DNA of 64,000 nt from Salinivibrio kushneri. GTDB taxonomy: Bacteria > Pseudomonadota > Gammaproteobacteria > Enterobacterales > Vibrionaceae. Every line of letters begins with the position of its first letter. Position 1 is the first letter of the stretch. Shown here one piece after another: positions 19,592 through 29,029 of this stretch. Both the position numbers and the translations under genes were made by a program. The stretch covers positions 2,009,317-2,073,316 of the forward strand of contig NZ_CP114588.1 in assembly GCF_027286325.1 (NCBI RefSeq), given 5' to 3'. The notes beneath the pieces are model-generated. The model searched no databases. It was not told the origin of the DNA and saw only the letters and a list, made by a program, of their open reading frames with translations.

Positions 19592-21697
19592 TTAATTGTT
19601 GCCAACCGCATTGACGATACGAATTTGTTTTTCATCAGGCACTTCTTGATAAGACAAGACGCGTAGCGTCGGTATTGTGTTTTTGACAAATTTCGCCAAT
19701 GTCGCTCGTAGCACGCCAGACGTTAGTAATACAGCCGGCTCTCCTTGCAACTCTTGCTGTTGCGTCGCCTCAGCTAACGAAGACTGCAACCGCTCAGCCA
19801 GACCCGGCTCAATGCCTGTCGACTCGCCACCCGATGCCTGCATAGTTTTATGCAACATCTGTTCCAGTTCAGGAACAAGCGTGATGACTGGTAGTTCAGG
19901 GGCGCTGCCATTGATTTCTTGAACGATCAGACGGCGCAATGCAATCCTGACCGCAGCGGTTAAAATGTCAGGATCTTGACTCTTGCCGGTATACTCGGCC
20001 ATGGTTTGCACGATGGTACGAATGTCACGGATAGGGATCGCTTCACTGAGTAAGTTCTGCAGCACTTTGACTAACACACTGAGGGGAATTTGATCCGGGA
20101 TCAGTCCTTCAACCAAGCGCGGTACCTGCTTACCTAGCATATCGACCAGGTTTTGTGCTTCCTCGTGACCCAATAAACGCTCGGCGTTGTTAGTCAGCAT
20201 CTGGCTAAGGTGGGTGGCCAACACAGTGGCAGAGTCAACCACGGTGTAACCGAGTGCTTGCGCATGCTCCCGTTGGCTAGGCTCAATCCAAACCGCCTCA
20301 AGGCCGAATGCAGGGTCTTGGGTTGGCTCTCCGTCGATAGGGCCAAACACTTGACCTGGGTTGATCGCAAGTTCATGTTGAGGGTGGACTTCGGCTTCTC
20401 CGACAGCGACCCCCATTAAGGTAATGCGATAGTTATGGGGTGGCAGTTCAAGGTTGTCGCGAATATGTACCGGTGGGATCAAAAAACCAAAATCTTGCGA
20501 CAGCTTTTTACGCACGCCTTTGACTCGGTCGAGCAGCTCTCCCCCCTGATCACGATCGACCATGGCAATGAGGCGATATCCAACCTCCAGTCCGATAACA
20601 TCCACCGGCTGCACATCGTCCCACGATAACTCTTTCGGCTTGGCGGGCGCGGCTTCGGGTAAATCGGTTTGCTCCGGCGCTTGCTGTGCTTTTTGATATT
20701 GCTTGTATTTCCAGTATGCCAAGCCACCACAAATCACGGCCAGCAATAAGAAAGGCAAATGAGGCATCCCTGGTACTAACCCCATCACCGTCAAAATACC
20801 GGTGGCAATCATCAACGCACGCGGGTTATCAAACAGCTGGAACACCACCTGTTGCCCCATGTCTTCTTCGGTATTTTGTCGCGTCACCATAATGGCGGCG
20901 CCTATCGACAGCAATAAAGAAGGGATTTGTGCAACCAGACCATCACCGATGGTCAGTAAGGTATACACCTCCAATGCGTCGGAAAAGCCCAAGCCATGTT
21001 GGCCCATCCCGATAGACAAGCCACCCACAATGTTGATGAAAAGGATCAAGATACCGGCGATGGCATCGCCTTTAACGAACTTGGACGCACCGTCCATTGA
21101 GCCATAGAAATCCGCTTCTTGCGTGACCTCTTGGCGCCGTGATCGCGCTTGCTCCTGGTCGATAAGCCCTGCGTTTAAGTCGGCATCAATCGCCATTTGT
21201 TTACCTGGCAATGCATCCAAGGTAAAACGCGCGGTCACCTCTGAAATCCGGCCCGCACCTTTGGTGACGACCATGAAGTTAATGATCATCAAAATCAGAA
21301 ACACCACCAAGCCGACGGCATAGTTGCCGCCAATCACCACCGAGCCAAAGGCCCCGATCACTTGGCCTGCTGCATCGGGCCCTTCGTGGCCATAGAGTAA
21401 AACCACCCGCGTCGAGGCGACATTGAGTGCCAGCCGCATGAGTGTTGCAATCAACAACACCGCGGGGAACGCGGCAAACTCGAGTGGGCGACGTGTATAA
21501 ATGGTGACCAGCAGTACCACCAGCGACAATGCAATGTTAAACGAGAACATTAAATCGAGAAGCATTGGCGGGACTGGCAGAACCACCATCGCTAAGGTCG
21601 CTAATACCAGTGCTGGCGCACCGATAGCTGGCATCGCTCCCAATCGGTGGTAAGGCACTTTGTCAGAAAATGGCAATCGCCAGTTGGCTTTTAACAT
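19592..21697 (-). CDS. flhA: FlhA, export gate protein
   Basis: FlhA forms the nonameric proton-coupled gate and substrate-docking ring of the flagellar type III system. The 701 residues have about eight N-terminal membrane segments (to about 320), the FHIPEP-family stretch around RISEVTARFTLDALPGKQMAIDADLNAGLI, and a large cytoplasmic domain. It begins a new transcription unit: a sigma-54 site lies 73 nt upstream of the start. Confidence 0.97.
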   Translation of the reverse strand: MLKANWRLPFSDKVPYHRLGAMPAIGAPALVLATLAMVVLPVPPMLLDLMFSFNIALSLVVLLVTIYTRRPLEFAAFPAVLLIATLMRLALNVASTRVVLLYGHEGPDAAGQVIGAFGSVVIGGNYAVGLVVFLILMIINFMVVTKGAGRISEVTARFTLDALPGKQMAIDADLNAGLIDQEQARSRRQEVTQEADFYGSMDGASKFVKGDAIAGILILFINIVGGLSIGMGQHGLGFSDALEVYTLLTIGDGLVAQIPSLLLSIGAAIMVTRQNTEEDMGQQVVFQLFDNPRALMIATGILTVMGLVPGMPHLPFLLLAVICGGLAYWKYKQYQKAQQAPEQTDLPEAAPAKPKELSWDDVQPVDVIGLEVGYRLIAMVDRDQGGELLDRVKGVRKKLSQDFGFLIPPVHIRDNLELPPHNYRITLMGVAVGEAEVHPQHELAINPGQVFGPIDGEPTQDPAFGLEAVWIEPSQREHAQALGYTVVDSATVLATHLSQMLTNNAERLLGHEEAQNLVDMLGKQVPRLVEGLIPDQIPLSVLVKVLQNLLSEAIPIRDIRTIVQTMAEYTGKSQDPDILTAAVRIALRRLIVQEINGSAPELPVITLVPELEQMLHKTMQASGGESTGIEPGLAERLQSSLAEATQQQELQGEPAVLLTSGVLRATLAKFVKNTIPTLRVLSYQEVPDEKQIRIVNAVGNN

Positions 21698-21770
21698 GTT
21701 AAGCGTTCAAGTCCATGATTGGTGAACGCGGGCCAGATGCCGCGTATAATCAAAACGGGAATGCAGAGGA

Positions 21771-21786
21771 AGCAAGTTTTACGCCA
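21771..21786 (-). promoter_or_regulatory. Sigma-54 promoter of the flhAFG-fliA-che operon
   Basis: Minus strand TGGCGTAAAACTTGCT has exact GG-N10-GC spacing and a full TTGCT -12 element. It lies 73 nt upstream of flhA and after the flhB stop. Confidence 0.85.
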
Positions 21787-21802
21787 AAAAAAGACAACAA
21801 AG

Positions 21803-21829
21803 TGTCAGCATTTTGGCACTACGCTGACA
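21803..21829 (-). terminator. Possible terminator after flhB
   Basis: Inverted repeat TGTCAGC / GCTGACA with a 13-nt loop, followed on the minus strand by CTTTGTTGTC and then seven Ts. The long loop and the distance to the T run make it a weak candidate. It lies between the flhB stop and the flhA promoter. Confidence 0.4.
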
Positions 21830-21848
21830 TGACCGCGCTCAGCGACAC

Positions 21849-22985
21849 TCAGTCATGTTGTAAGTCGGAGGGGATAGGTAAATAAGCGTCATCAGGGCGC
21901 GTCGGCCGTCGACCTCGTCCTTTTTTGTACTGTTTAAGCTGGAAGACATACGCCAAGACCTGCGCGACGGCGGTAAACAGGCCATCTGGGATTTGTTGCT
22001 CAAGCTCGGTGCTAAAATACAATGCCCGCGCCAAGGGAGGAGCAGGAACGATGGCAATGTCATATTCAGCGGCAATTTCTCGTATTTTCAATGCGGTAAA
22101 GTCCGAACCTTTGGCTATCACGACAGGCGCACTGTCGATGTCACTGTTGTAGCGTAGCGCCACGGAGTAGTGTTCGGGGTTAGTCACGACCACATCGGCT
22201 TGAGGGACGTCCGCCATCATCCGGCGTTGCGCCATCTCTCGCTGCAACATACGAATTCGCCCTTTCACTTCTGGGCTACCTTCGGTTTCTTTATGCTCGT
22301 CTTTTACTTCTTGCTTGGTCATTTTAAGCTGCTCATTGTGTTGCCAAATCTGAAATGGCACATCAATGACCACCACAACCAACAGCGAGCAGCACACGAG
22401 CAATACGAAATTCAGTAAAATGTCGAGCGCGTGATAGAGGTTACTGGGGAAGGTATCAATGGTCAGCTCAAAGAACTCTTCGAGGTTAACATAAACCAGG
22501 TATGCCGCCACGCCCGCGACCAGCAGCACCTTGAGGATAGACTTCAATAGCTCGACTAAGCCTTGGGTACCAAACATACGCTTGAACCCAGAAAGCGGAC
22601 TCATTTTCGACAGCTTGGGCCGTGCGGCTTCCCAAGAGAAACTTACACCACCGAGCCCGGCCGCCCCCACTAGGCCGGAGATAAATAGCACAATCAAGAT
22701 CAGCCCAAGTGGCAGAATCAAATGCAGTAGCTCACCGACCACCACCAGCATCAGCTCTGAGCTGTCAAAGATCTCGGCGCGTGACAAGGAGAATAGGCGC
22801 GTCATCAATGCCATCAGGGCTTCGCCCAGCGCTTGTCCGAACCACATCAAACTGATCGCCCCGACCACTAACACTGCCACGGAAGCCAGTTCTCTTGAGC
22901 GCGGTACTTGGCCCTTTTCCCGCGCCTGCTCCTGCCTTCGGGGCGTGGCGTCTTCTGTTCTTTCCTGACCGTCGCTCTCTGCCAT
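21849..22985 (-). CDS. flhB: FlhB, substrate-specificity switch of the export gate
   Basis: FlhB switches export from rod/hook to filament substrates when FliK signals hook completion. Four membrane segments lie at about 28-215. The cytoplasmic domain carries the autocleavage site as NPEH (VVVTNPEHYSVAL) rather than the enterobacterial NPTH; cleavage falls between Asn and Pro. The 378-residue length is normal. It is the last gene of the fliK-flhB operon, 6 nt after fliR. Confidence 0.96.
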   Translation of the reverse strand: MAESDGQERTEDATPRRQEQAREKGQVPRSRELASVAVLVVGAISLMWFGQALGEALMALMTRLFSLSRAEIFDSSELMLVVVGELLHLILPLGLILIVLFISGLVGAAGLGGVSFSWEAARPKLSKMSPLSGFKRMFGTQGLVELLKSILKVLLVAGVAAYLVYVNLEEFFELTIDTFPSNLYHALDILLNFVLLVCCSLLVVVVIDVPFQIWQHNEQLKMTKQEVKDEHKETEGSPEVKGRIRMLQREMAQRRMMADVPQADVVVTNPEHYSVALRYNSDIDSAPVVIAKGSDFTALKIREIAAEYDIAIVPAPPLARALYFSTELEQQIPDGLFTAVAQVLAYVFQLKQYKKGRGRRPTRPDDAYLPIPSDLQHD

Positions 22986-22991
22986 CAGCTT

Positions 22992-23789
22992 CTATCCACA
23001 GTTAAGTCGAATCAGCGAACAAACTTGGTTCAACCCTGTTTCCCAATGATTGTTGTAATGCGTCAACATACCGAACAGCAGATACCAGCTGATCAGCAAC
23101 CCCATTAACAATGCAAAAGCGAAGCCAAGAGAGAAAATGTTTAGCTGCGGCGCAGCCCGCGTCATCACACCAAAAGACAAGTTAACCACCAACAAGGCAA
23201 TGACGCCTGCCAGGGAAATACTGAGTGCAACTTTAAACATGATGCCAAACCACTGTGCCAAACTGCGGTAATCGGCAGCGCCAATCATTTCGCCAATCGG
23301 TAAGGTGTCAAAACTCATCACCACCAGGTTAAGCATTTTTAAATGGCCATCGGTGGCAAGAAACAACATCACAGCCAAAAACAAGTAAAATTGACCCAGC
23401 AAGGGTGTATTCTGGCCATTGGCAGGGTCGACCATCGACGCAAAGCCCAAACTCGATTGCATACCCAGAATTTGTCCCAATACCACAAAGGTTTGGGTGA
23501 TAAACTGCGTCACCATCCCCATCGCCACGCCAATCACTATTTGCTGAGCCAATACAGTAAACCCAGCAAATGAGACTAGCTCGATATTCTCGGGGGCGGC
23601 CGGTAGCGCGGGCATCACCGCAAAGGTAATCGCTAACGAGAGGTAGAGGCGGATCCTTACTGGCACAAAGCGGGCGCCAAAGAAGGTCATCGCCATCATC
23701 ATTGACGAAATGCGGGTAAAGGGCCAAAAGTAGTTAGCCATCCAAGATAAAATCACCGAGGCAGGATATTCCATGGCACGCCTCGTCAA
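22992..23789 (-). CDS. fliR: FliR, export gate membrane protein
   Basis: FliR, with FliP and FliQ, forms the helical entry pore of the flagellar export apparatus. The 265 residues hold several hydrophobic segments and family features such as the FFGARFVPVRIRLYLSLAI stretch. It overlaps fliQ by 4 nt and is 6 nt before flhB. Confidence 0.95.
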   Translation of the reverse strand: MTRRAMEYPASVILSWMANYFWPFTRISSMMMAMTFFGARFVPVRIRLYLSLAITFAVMPALPAAPENIELVSFAGFTVLAQQIVIGVAMGMVTQFITQTFVVLGQILGMQSSLGFASMVDPANGQNTPLLGQFYLFLAVMLFLATDGHLKMLNLVVMSFDTLPIGEMIGAADYRSLAQWFGIMFKVALSISLAGVIALLVVNLSFGVMTRAAPQLNIFSLGFAFALLMGLLISWYLLFGMLTHYNNHWETGLNQVCSLIRLNCG

Positions 23790-24055
23790 TACAGAATGGT
23801 GGGGATATGGTCAATCAAGCGATAGAAATACTCCATCAGCATTCGCGTCATCCAGTGGCCAAAAAACATCAGCGCAATAAAGGTCGCGATCAAACGCGGT
23901 AAAAAGCTCAGCGTTTGCTCGTTAATCGAGGTTGCCGCTTGAAAGATGGCGACAATCAGGCCAACCAACAAGCCAGGCACCACAATCGCTGAGACGAGGA
24001 GTAACACCAAATAGAGCGCATCTTGGAAAAGCTCGACAAATGCTTCTGGGGCCAT
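23786..24055 (-). CDS. fliQ: FliQ, export gate membrane protein
   Basis: A two-helix subunit of the FliPQR pore. The start at 24055 gives the standard 89 residues (MAPEAFVELFQDAL), supported by AAAGGAGG 5 nt upstream. Two membrane hairpins lie at about 15-40 and 52-75, with the family stretch AATSINEQTLSFLPR between them. It starts 11 nt after fliP ends. Confidence 0.95.
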   Translation of the reverse strand: MAPEAFVELFQDALYLVLLLVSAIVVPGLLVGLIVAIFQAATSINEQTLSFLPRLIATFIALMFFGHWMTRMLMEYFYRLIDHIPTILY

Positions 24056-24066
24056 CGCTGCCTCCT

Positions 24067-24906
24067 TTAGCCGAAACTGGCGGCTAAGGTGGAGAGGATA
24101 AGGTTCCACCCATCAACCAGAACAAATAGCATCAACTTGAATGGTAATGACACTATCATGGGCGATAGCATCATCATACCCATCGCCATCAATACGGATG
24201 CCACGACCAAATCAATCACCAAAAATGGCAAGAACAGCATAAAACCAATTTGGAACGCAGTTTTCAGCTCTGATGTGACAAACGCTGGGATCAGTACCGT
24301 CATCGGCACTTGCTCAGGCTCATCGACCTGAGCGCCTGACATATTGACGAAGGTCTCTAAATCTTTGACTCGCGTTTGCCTAAGCATAAACTCACGCAGT
24401 GGCACCTGTACGCGATCAAACGCTTCTCGCGCGGTAACCTGCTCATTAATATACGGCTGAATCGCCTCAGTATTCATTCTGTCAATGACTGGCGACATGA
24501 TAAACAAGGTTAGAAACATCGCGATACCGATGATCACCTGATTAGAGGGTGTTTGCTGTAGCCCCATAGCTTGGCGCAAAATCGCCATCACCACCACAAT
24601 CCGAGTGAACGACGTCATCAGAATGACAACTGCAGGTAAAAACCCTAAAGCGGTCATGATTGCTAAGATTTGCAACGTGACCGAGTAGTCTTCACTGCCA
24701 TCCGGGTTGACACGCATCGTGACCGCTGGGATCCCACCTCCCGTATTACGGCCCACTTCTAAACGTGCCGCCTCACCGCTTTCGCTAATCGATTCGGTGG
24801 TGATGCTTTCTTGTGCTGGCGTCGCTTCTTGTTCACCAGCAGCAAACGGTGTAAATAAGGTGGCTGCTACCCAGACCCAAGTGGCCAATAACATTCGTAT
24901 GGTCAT
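24067..24906 (-). CDS. fliP: FliP, export gate core subunit
   Basis: FliP forms the pentameric core of the export pore. It has a cleavable signal peptide (about 1-24), a periplasmic stretch, then the conserved membrane core with [25 protein letters not shown] and, near the end, [20 protein letters not shown]. The 279-residue length is slightly long because of the region after the signal peptide. It overlaps fliO by 4 nt. Confidence 0.96.
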   Translation of the reverse strand: MTIRMLLATWVWVAATLFTPFAAGEQEATPAQESITTESISESGEAARLEVGRNTGGGIPAVTMRVNPDGSEDYSVTLQILAIMTALGFLPAVVILMTSFTRIVVVMAILRQAMGLQQTPSNQVIIGIAMFLTLFIMSPVIDRMNTEAIQPYINEQVTAREAFDRVQVPLREFMLRQTRVKDLETFVNMSGAQVDEPEQVPMTVLIPAFVTSELKTAFQIGFMLFLPFLVIDLVVASVLMAMGMMMLSPMIVSLPFKLMLFVLVDGWNLILSTLAASFG

Positions 24907-25292
24907 TTTCGATTCAACAATTGGCTAAGCTGATTGGCAAAGCGAGAATGCTTGTCAGACGCTGGCGTCGCAGTAGGAAGAGGGTTATCAAGTGTTTTCA
25001 ACAAGTTCACGCTGGTTGCCGTCACGCCGACAACCAATTGCTCACCGTGGATATCAACCACCAGAATGCGCTCCTTTTGACCCACAGCCAATTGGCTGAC
25101 GATCGTGATTCCATCACCTTGCTGCGCCAGCCCCGGCACTTTTAACCGTCGCAGCAACCAGGCCAGAGCAAAGATAAGCCCCAGCACTAGCCCCAGCGAC
25201 AATAGCATTGTCACTATACTGACCTCAGGCGCCGCCGCCCAAGCAGGCATTGGCACCATGAGTACACCCCAAACGCGTCGGTTCACCGTCAT
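24903..25292 (-). CDS. fliO: FliO, export gate assembly protein
   Basis: FliO is a membrane scaffold for FliP assembly. The 129 residues show a membrane segment (about 25-46), then a beta-rich cytoplasmic domain ([25 protein letters not shown]) typical of FliO/FliZ. The first 20 residues look like a signal peptide. It lies between fliN (2 nt) and fliP (overlap). Confidence 0.9.
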   Translation of the reverse strand: MTVNRRVWGVLMVPMPAWAAAPEVSIVTMLLSLGLVLGLIFALAWLLRRLKVPGLAQQGDGITIVSQLAVGQKERILVVDIHGEQLVVGVTATSVNLLKTLDNPLPTATPASDKHSRFANQLSQLLNRK

Positions 25293-25294
25293 CC

Positions 25295-25693
25295 CTATCG
25301 TAGTTTTTTAATCCGCTCAGTCTGGCTAATCACATCCGTGAGGCGGATACCAAACTTATCGTTCACGACCACCACTTCACCGTGAGCAATCAAGGTGCCG
25401 TTAACCAACACATCTAGCGACTCACCCGCTAATCTGTCTAGTTCGACCACCGAGCCTTGGTTAAGTTGAAGCAGGTTACGGATGTTTATTTGTGTGTGTC
25501 CGACTTCCATGGAAATGGTGACCGGAATATCCAAGATAGCATCCAGCTTACGCTGCTCATCCGCCCCCATTTTTTGCTCACTGTCATCAGTGAGCTCTTC
25601 TAGTGGTGCCGCTTGTACATCATCTGAGCCCTCGGCATCAGATTGCTCAGCCAGGGCTGCAGCCCAATCATCATCTACATCATTTTGATCCAT
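25295..25693 (-). CDS. fliN: FliN, C-ring switch protein
   Basis: FliN forms the base of the C-ring and contributes to CheY-P binding and export docking. The acidic N-terminus (1-50) is followed by a SpoA domain (about 55-130) with DIPVTISMEVGHTQINIRNLL and GEVVVVNDKFGIRLTDV. The 132-residue length is typical. It lies 29 nt after fliM. Confidence 0.96.
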   Translation of the reverse strand: MDQNDVDDDWAAALAEQSDAEGSDDVQAAPLEELTDDSEQKMGADEQRKLDAILDIPVTISMEVGHTQINIRNLLQLNQGSVVELDRLAGESLDVLVNGTLIAHGEVVVVNDKFGIRLTDVISQTERIKKLR

Positions 25694-25722
25694 GACGTCT
25701 CACCCTTGTTTACTGGTTCTGA

Positions 25723-26793
25723 TCACTGAGCATTACCTTGTTTATCATCAATGGGTAAGTCTTCCTCGAGATCATCGAGTAGCTCAGGTTTGTCCTGCAA
25801 CAACGAAATATCAGACTTCGCCATTTCAGGGCGTTTAAGTTTTTCCACAATTTTTAGCGCCAGTTTATCGCTAGACTGCCCCATTTTCGCCCGATAGGTC
25901 GGCAAGTCCTCCACGAACACGGTACAAGCGTCCGGCATATCAACCGGGATCACATCGCCTTTTTGCAGCTCCATCAGATCGCGCAACGATAAGGTGACAT
26001 CCAATAGCTTGGCACTCAATTCAACATTCACATCCAAGATCTCATCCCGCAGCGCTTTACTCCAGCGCACATCGGTATCCATCTTGTCACTTTGCACCCC
26101 AGCATCGAGCAGTTCGCGGATCGGCTCCAGCATTGAATAAGGCATGACCATATGAATGTCACCGCCACCACCATCCAGCTCAATATGGAATGAACTCACC
26201 ACAATCACTTCTGAAGGGCTGACAATGTTGGCCATTGCCGGATTCACTTCTGAGTCTAAATACTCAAAAGCGACTTCCATCACCGGCGCCCACGCGTCTT
26301 TATAATCCTCGAACATCAGCTTCAACAGCATTTGGATGACGCGTCGCTCGGTTGGCGTAAACTCTCGCCCTTCAATCCGAGCATGAAAGCGTCCGTCGCC
26401 GCCAAAGAAGTTTTCCACCAAGATGAAAACCAGCCGTGCCTCCATGGTAATCAAACTGGTGCCTTTTAGTGGACGGAAGCGCACCATATTTAAACTGGTC
26501 GGCACGTATAAGGTGTTTTGATACTCGCCAAATTTCATCATCTGCACGCCGTTGATTGATACCTCGGCAGTTTTCCGCAGCATGTTAAACAAGCTAATGC
26601 GCATATGACGGGCAAAGCGCTCATTGATAAGCTCGAGCGTCGGCATTCGCCCACGTACAATTCGGTCTTGTGACGAGAAATCAAAGGAGACAGCACCCTC
26701 TTTATCGGCTTCGGGCTCGTTATCTTCCTCTTCGACGTCATCAACACCGTGTAAGAGCGCATCAATCTCGTCTTGGCTGAGTAAGTCTGTCAC
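25723..26793 (-). CDS. fliM: FliM, C-ring switch protein and CheY-P target
   Basis: FliM binds CheY-P and transmits the turn signal to FliG. The N-terminal CheY-binding motif LLSQDEIDALLHG is at residues 4-16. A central CheC-like domain includes the GGxG region IELDGGGGDIHMVMPYSMLEPIR, and the C-terminal SpoA domain ends near 330. The 356-residue length is normal. It lies 8 nt after fliL. Confidence 0.97.
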   Translation of the reverse strand: MTDLLSQDEIDALLHGVDDVEEEDNEPEADKEGAVSFDFSSQDRIVRGRMPTLELINERFARHMRISLFNMLRKTAEVSINGVQMMKFGEYQNTLYVPTSLNMVRFRPLKGTSLITMEARLVFILVENFFGGDGRFHARIEGREFTPTERRVIQMLLKLMFEDYKDAWAPVMEVAFEYLDSEVNPAMANIVSPSEVIVVSSFHIELDGGGGDIHMVMPYSMLEPIRELLDAGVQSDKMDTDVRWSKALRDEILDVNVELSAKLLDVTLSLRDLMELQKGDVIPVDMPDACTVFVEDLPTYRAKMGQSSDKLALKIVEKLKRPEMAKSDISLLQDKPELLDDLEEDLPIDDKQGNAQ

Positions 26794-26801
26794 ATCATCA
26801 C

Positions 26802-27293
26802 CTATTGCATCACAAATCCAGTGAAGAGCACCCGCTCAACCACCGGCTCGCCCGTTACTTTGATTAAAGCCGCGCGCACATTTTCTGCCGATTGGCGGCG
26901 AATTTCGAGCTGCCCCTGTGGCGTGCGCAGTTGCTCGACTGTTGCTGCACCAAACGTGTTAAGAAGCGCGTGCTCAATCAGCGGTAAGTTTTCTTTGGCC
27001 AAGGTTTCCATTTCAGCACCACGCACTAACAACTGGGTATTGACTTGCACCAGTCGCTGTTGCTCATCCCCAGTGACATTAAAGACAAACGGTTTAGGTA
27101 AGGTGACATAAATCGCCGGCAGCGCATTGCTTTGCTCTTCGAGGACAATGTCTTCTTGGCTGCCGTCATCACCGGACAGGAAAAAGAACGCCGCGCCGCC
27201 TGCCGCCGCGAGCAACACAACGGCAGCGACAATAATAATGATCAGCTTTTTCTTACTCCCGCCTTGTTCTGGGGTTGCGTTATCATCTGCCAT
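26802..27293 (-). CDS. fliL: FliL, stator-associated membrane protein
   Basis: FliL rings the stator and supports torque at high load. It has a short cytoplasmic Lys-rich start, a membrane segment (about 17-38) and a periplasmic domain with YVTLPKPFVFNVTG and RTPQGQLEIRRQSAENVRAAL. The 163-residue length is typical. It follows fliK by 22 nt. Confidence 0.94.
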   Translation of the reverse strand: MADDNATPEQGGSKKKLIIIIVAAVVLLAAAGGAAFFFLSGDDGSQEDIVLEEQSNALPAIYVTLPKPFVFNVTGDEQQRLVQVNTQLLVRGAEMETLAKENLPLIEHALLNTFGAATVEQLRTPQGQLEIRRQSAENVRAALIKVTGEPVVERVLFTGFVMQ

Positions 27294-27315
27294 GGCTGTT
27301 CTTGCTCCTTGTTAT

Positions 27316-28941
27316 TTAAGCATAGTAATCGACAGCGCGGTCACTGTGAGAGACGCTCAGCGTTTGTCCGGTTAGCATTGTATCATCGCTATCATCCGGC
27401 CCTGTCGTACCGAGTGGCGCCCCATCTGCGTGGCTGGCACCATTGCCATGCTGGCCTGAAGCCATCTGTTGCGCGCCACTGTCTTGTTGCTGCACAGAGC
27501 CTTGGGTTAACTGTAGCCCCTGTTGCTGCAACATATCGCGCAGTCTCGGCATCGCCTGTTCGACCGCATCACGCGCTTGCTGGTTGGCAACCGTTATGTG
27601 CACTGACGCTTGGTCATTATTGACCCCCAGCTTAATTTGCATCCGCCCAAGCTCAGGCGGGTCGAGACGAATATCTACCTGCTTCAGGTTTTTGGACAAC
27701 ATCACATTGATTCGCTCAGTCAATGCCGCGCCAGCTTCGCTAGGCGTTTGCCCCAAAGGTAGCGGGGCCTGCGCACTTTGAGCTACCTGGATATCTTGTC
27801 GTGCTGTCGCCGCGTTCGCGCTTGGTGTGCCTAGACTGCTTGCCAGCTGCTGGGCCAAGTTTTCGCCTCGCGAGGCACCTTCCGCCGCGCTTGCTGCGCT
27901 GCCTGCAGCCAAGGCTGCGTCAGTTTGAACCGCCTGTTCTGCCATCGCTTTTAACGCCGCTTTACTCAGACCGTCTGACTGACTGTTTTGCCCCGCCAGC
28001 AGCGAAGCGGCATTCGGGTTGCCTGCTGCGCCACCCTTTACGTCAGGGTTTGCCATGTTTTGTTGCTGGCCGGTCGCCTGTCGCAGCTTATCAGCCAGTT
28101 CATTCGTTTTAGTCATCGCCCCTTCTTTGGCTAACAAGTCTTTGAGCGCAGGCTCTTTATTGGCTGTTGAAGGATCGCCTAAGGTTGGCTCGCCGGGCGC
28201 CATCTTAGCAGCCCCATGTTGACTCTCCTGCTGCGCCTTCATGGCCGCCCACTTGATCGCCGACCCATCCGTCAACTGGGATTGTCCCCCTTTGGCCGCC
28301 TCACCACTACTATCAAGCGCAAGTTGGCGCCCAGCACCTTGCTCTAATGCTCCTGCGCTACGATCTTGCGTTGCTTTAACCTGGGCGACTAAGGCTGCGA
28401 GTTGTTCGGGCGACAACTGTGCCAATACCTCCTCAGCGGAAACCTCATCCGGCAACGCTTTAGAGAGTTCAGCAAGCAGTGCTTGTTTGTCTACTTCACC
28501 CTCTTGAATCTGGCGACCGACTCGCTCGATGTTGTCAGCGTCGCTTATCGGTAATGCATCGGCAGATAATGCCTTGGTGTCACCACCGGCAGGCAAGGAT
28601 TTGCCAGTGAGCATTTCAGCGGCTTGGTTCAAGCGCATTAATAAGGATTGGCTTTCTTCCATTGCCGTCATATCGGCAATTTTTTCCATCTCAGCCTCGC
28701 TGAACACACCGTCAGCCAACATGGCTTCCGCATCAATTGCCTGACCATCAACGAGTAAGGTTTTGCCATCAGAGGTAAGCTTGATTGACTCCTCTTGTCC
28801 TTCACTTCCATTGAGGGATTGATGCAAAGCGGACAAAAAGCCGGCACTTTGCTCTCCTTTCACCTCACTGGACGCGCCCTCTTTAGGCGCAGACTGGGTT
28901 TTACTCGAAACATTGGAAAGTGTCAGCATTGACTGCGTCAT
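27316..28941 (-). CDS. fliK: FliK, hook-length ruler
   Basis: FliK measures hook length and triggers the FlhB switch. The first 400 residues are Ala/Gln/Ser-rich and low in complexity, as expected for the ruler. The conserved C-terminal domain (about 405-495) has VDIRLDPPELGRMQIKLGV and ends with a Gln/Gly-rich tail. The 541 residues fit Vibrio FliK. It has its own sigma-54 promoter, which overlaps the end of fliJ, and begins the fliKLMNOPQR-flhB operon. Confidence 0.93.
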   Translation of the reverse strand: MTQSMLTLSNVSSKTQSAPKEGASSEVKGEQSAGFLSALHQSLNGSEGQEESIKLTSDGKTLLVDGQAIDAEAMLADGVFSEAEMEKIADMTAMEESQSLLMRLNQAAEMLTGKSLPAGGDTKALSADALPISDADNIERVGRQIQEGEVDKQALLAELSKALPDEVSAEEVLAQLSPEQLAALVAQVKATQDRSAGALEQGAGRQLALDSSGEAAKGGQSQLTDGSAIKWAAMKAQQESQHGAAKMAPGEPTLGDPSTANKEPALKDLLAKEGAMTKTNELADKLRQATGQQQNMANPDVKGGAAGNPNAASLLAGQNSQSDGLSKAALKAMAEQAVQTDAALAAGSAASAAEGASRGENLAQQLASSLGTPSANAATARQDIQVAQSAQAPLPLGQTPSEAGAALTERINVMLSKNLKQVDIRLDPPELGRMQIKLGVNNDQASVHITVANQQARDAVEQAMPRLRDMLQQQGLQLTQGSVQQQDSGAQQMASGQHGNGASHADGAPLGTTGPDDSDDTMLTGQTLSVSHSDRAVDYYA

Positions 28942-28972
28942 AAGTTTCTCATCATTACCTATGGTTACCTAT

Positions 28973-28997
28973 GCGTCAGCTTGGCATCAGCTGGCGC
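28973..28997 (-). other. Leader hairpin in the fliK 5' untranslated region
   Basis: Inverted repeat GCGTCAGCT / AGCTGGCGC with one imperfect pair and a 7-nt loop. It lies just downstream of the expected transcription start (about 29001) of the fliK sigma-54 promoter and 32 nt upstream of the fliK ATG. A repeated ACCTATG follows nearer the start codon. Its function is unknown. Confidence 0.45.
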
Positions 28998-29011
28998 GTC
29001 GGTAATGAGAA

Positions 29012-29027
29012 AGCAATTATCGCGCCA
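29012..29027 (-). promoter_or_regulatory. Sigma-54 promoter of the fliK operon
   Basis: Minus strand TGGCGCGATAATTGCT, with GG-N10-GC spacing and a consensus -12 TTGCT. It abuts the fliJ stop at 29030 and lies 71 nt upstream of fliK, so fliK-flhB is probably transcribed separately from fliE-J. Confidence 0.85.
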
Positions 29028-29029
29028 TT

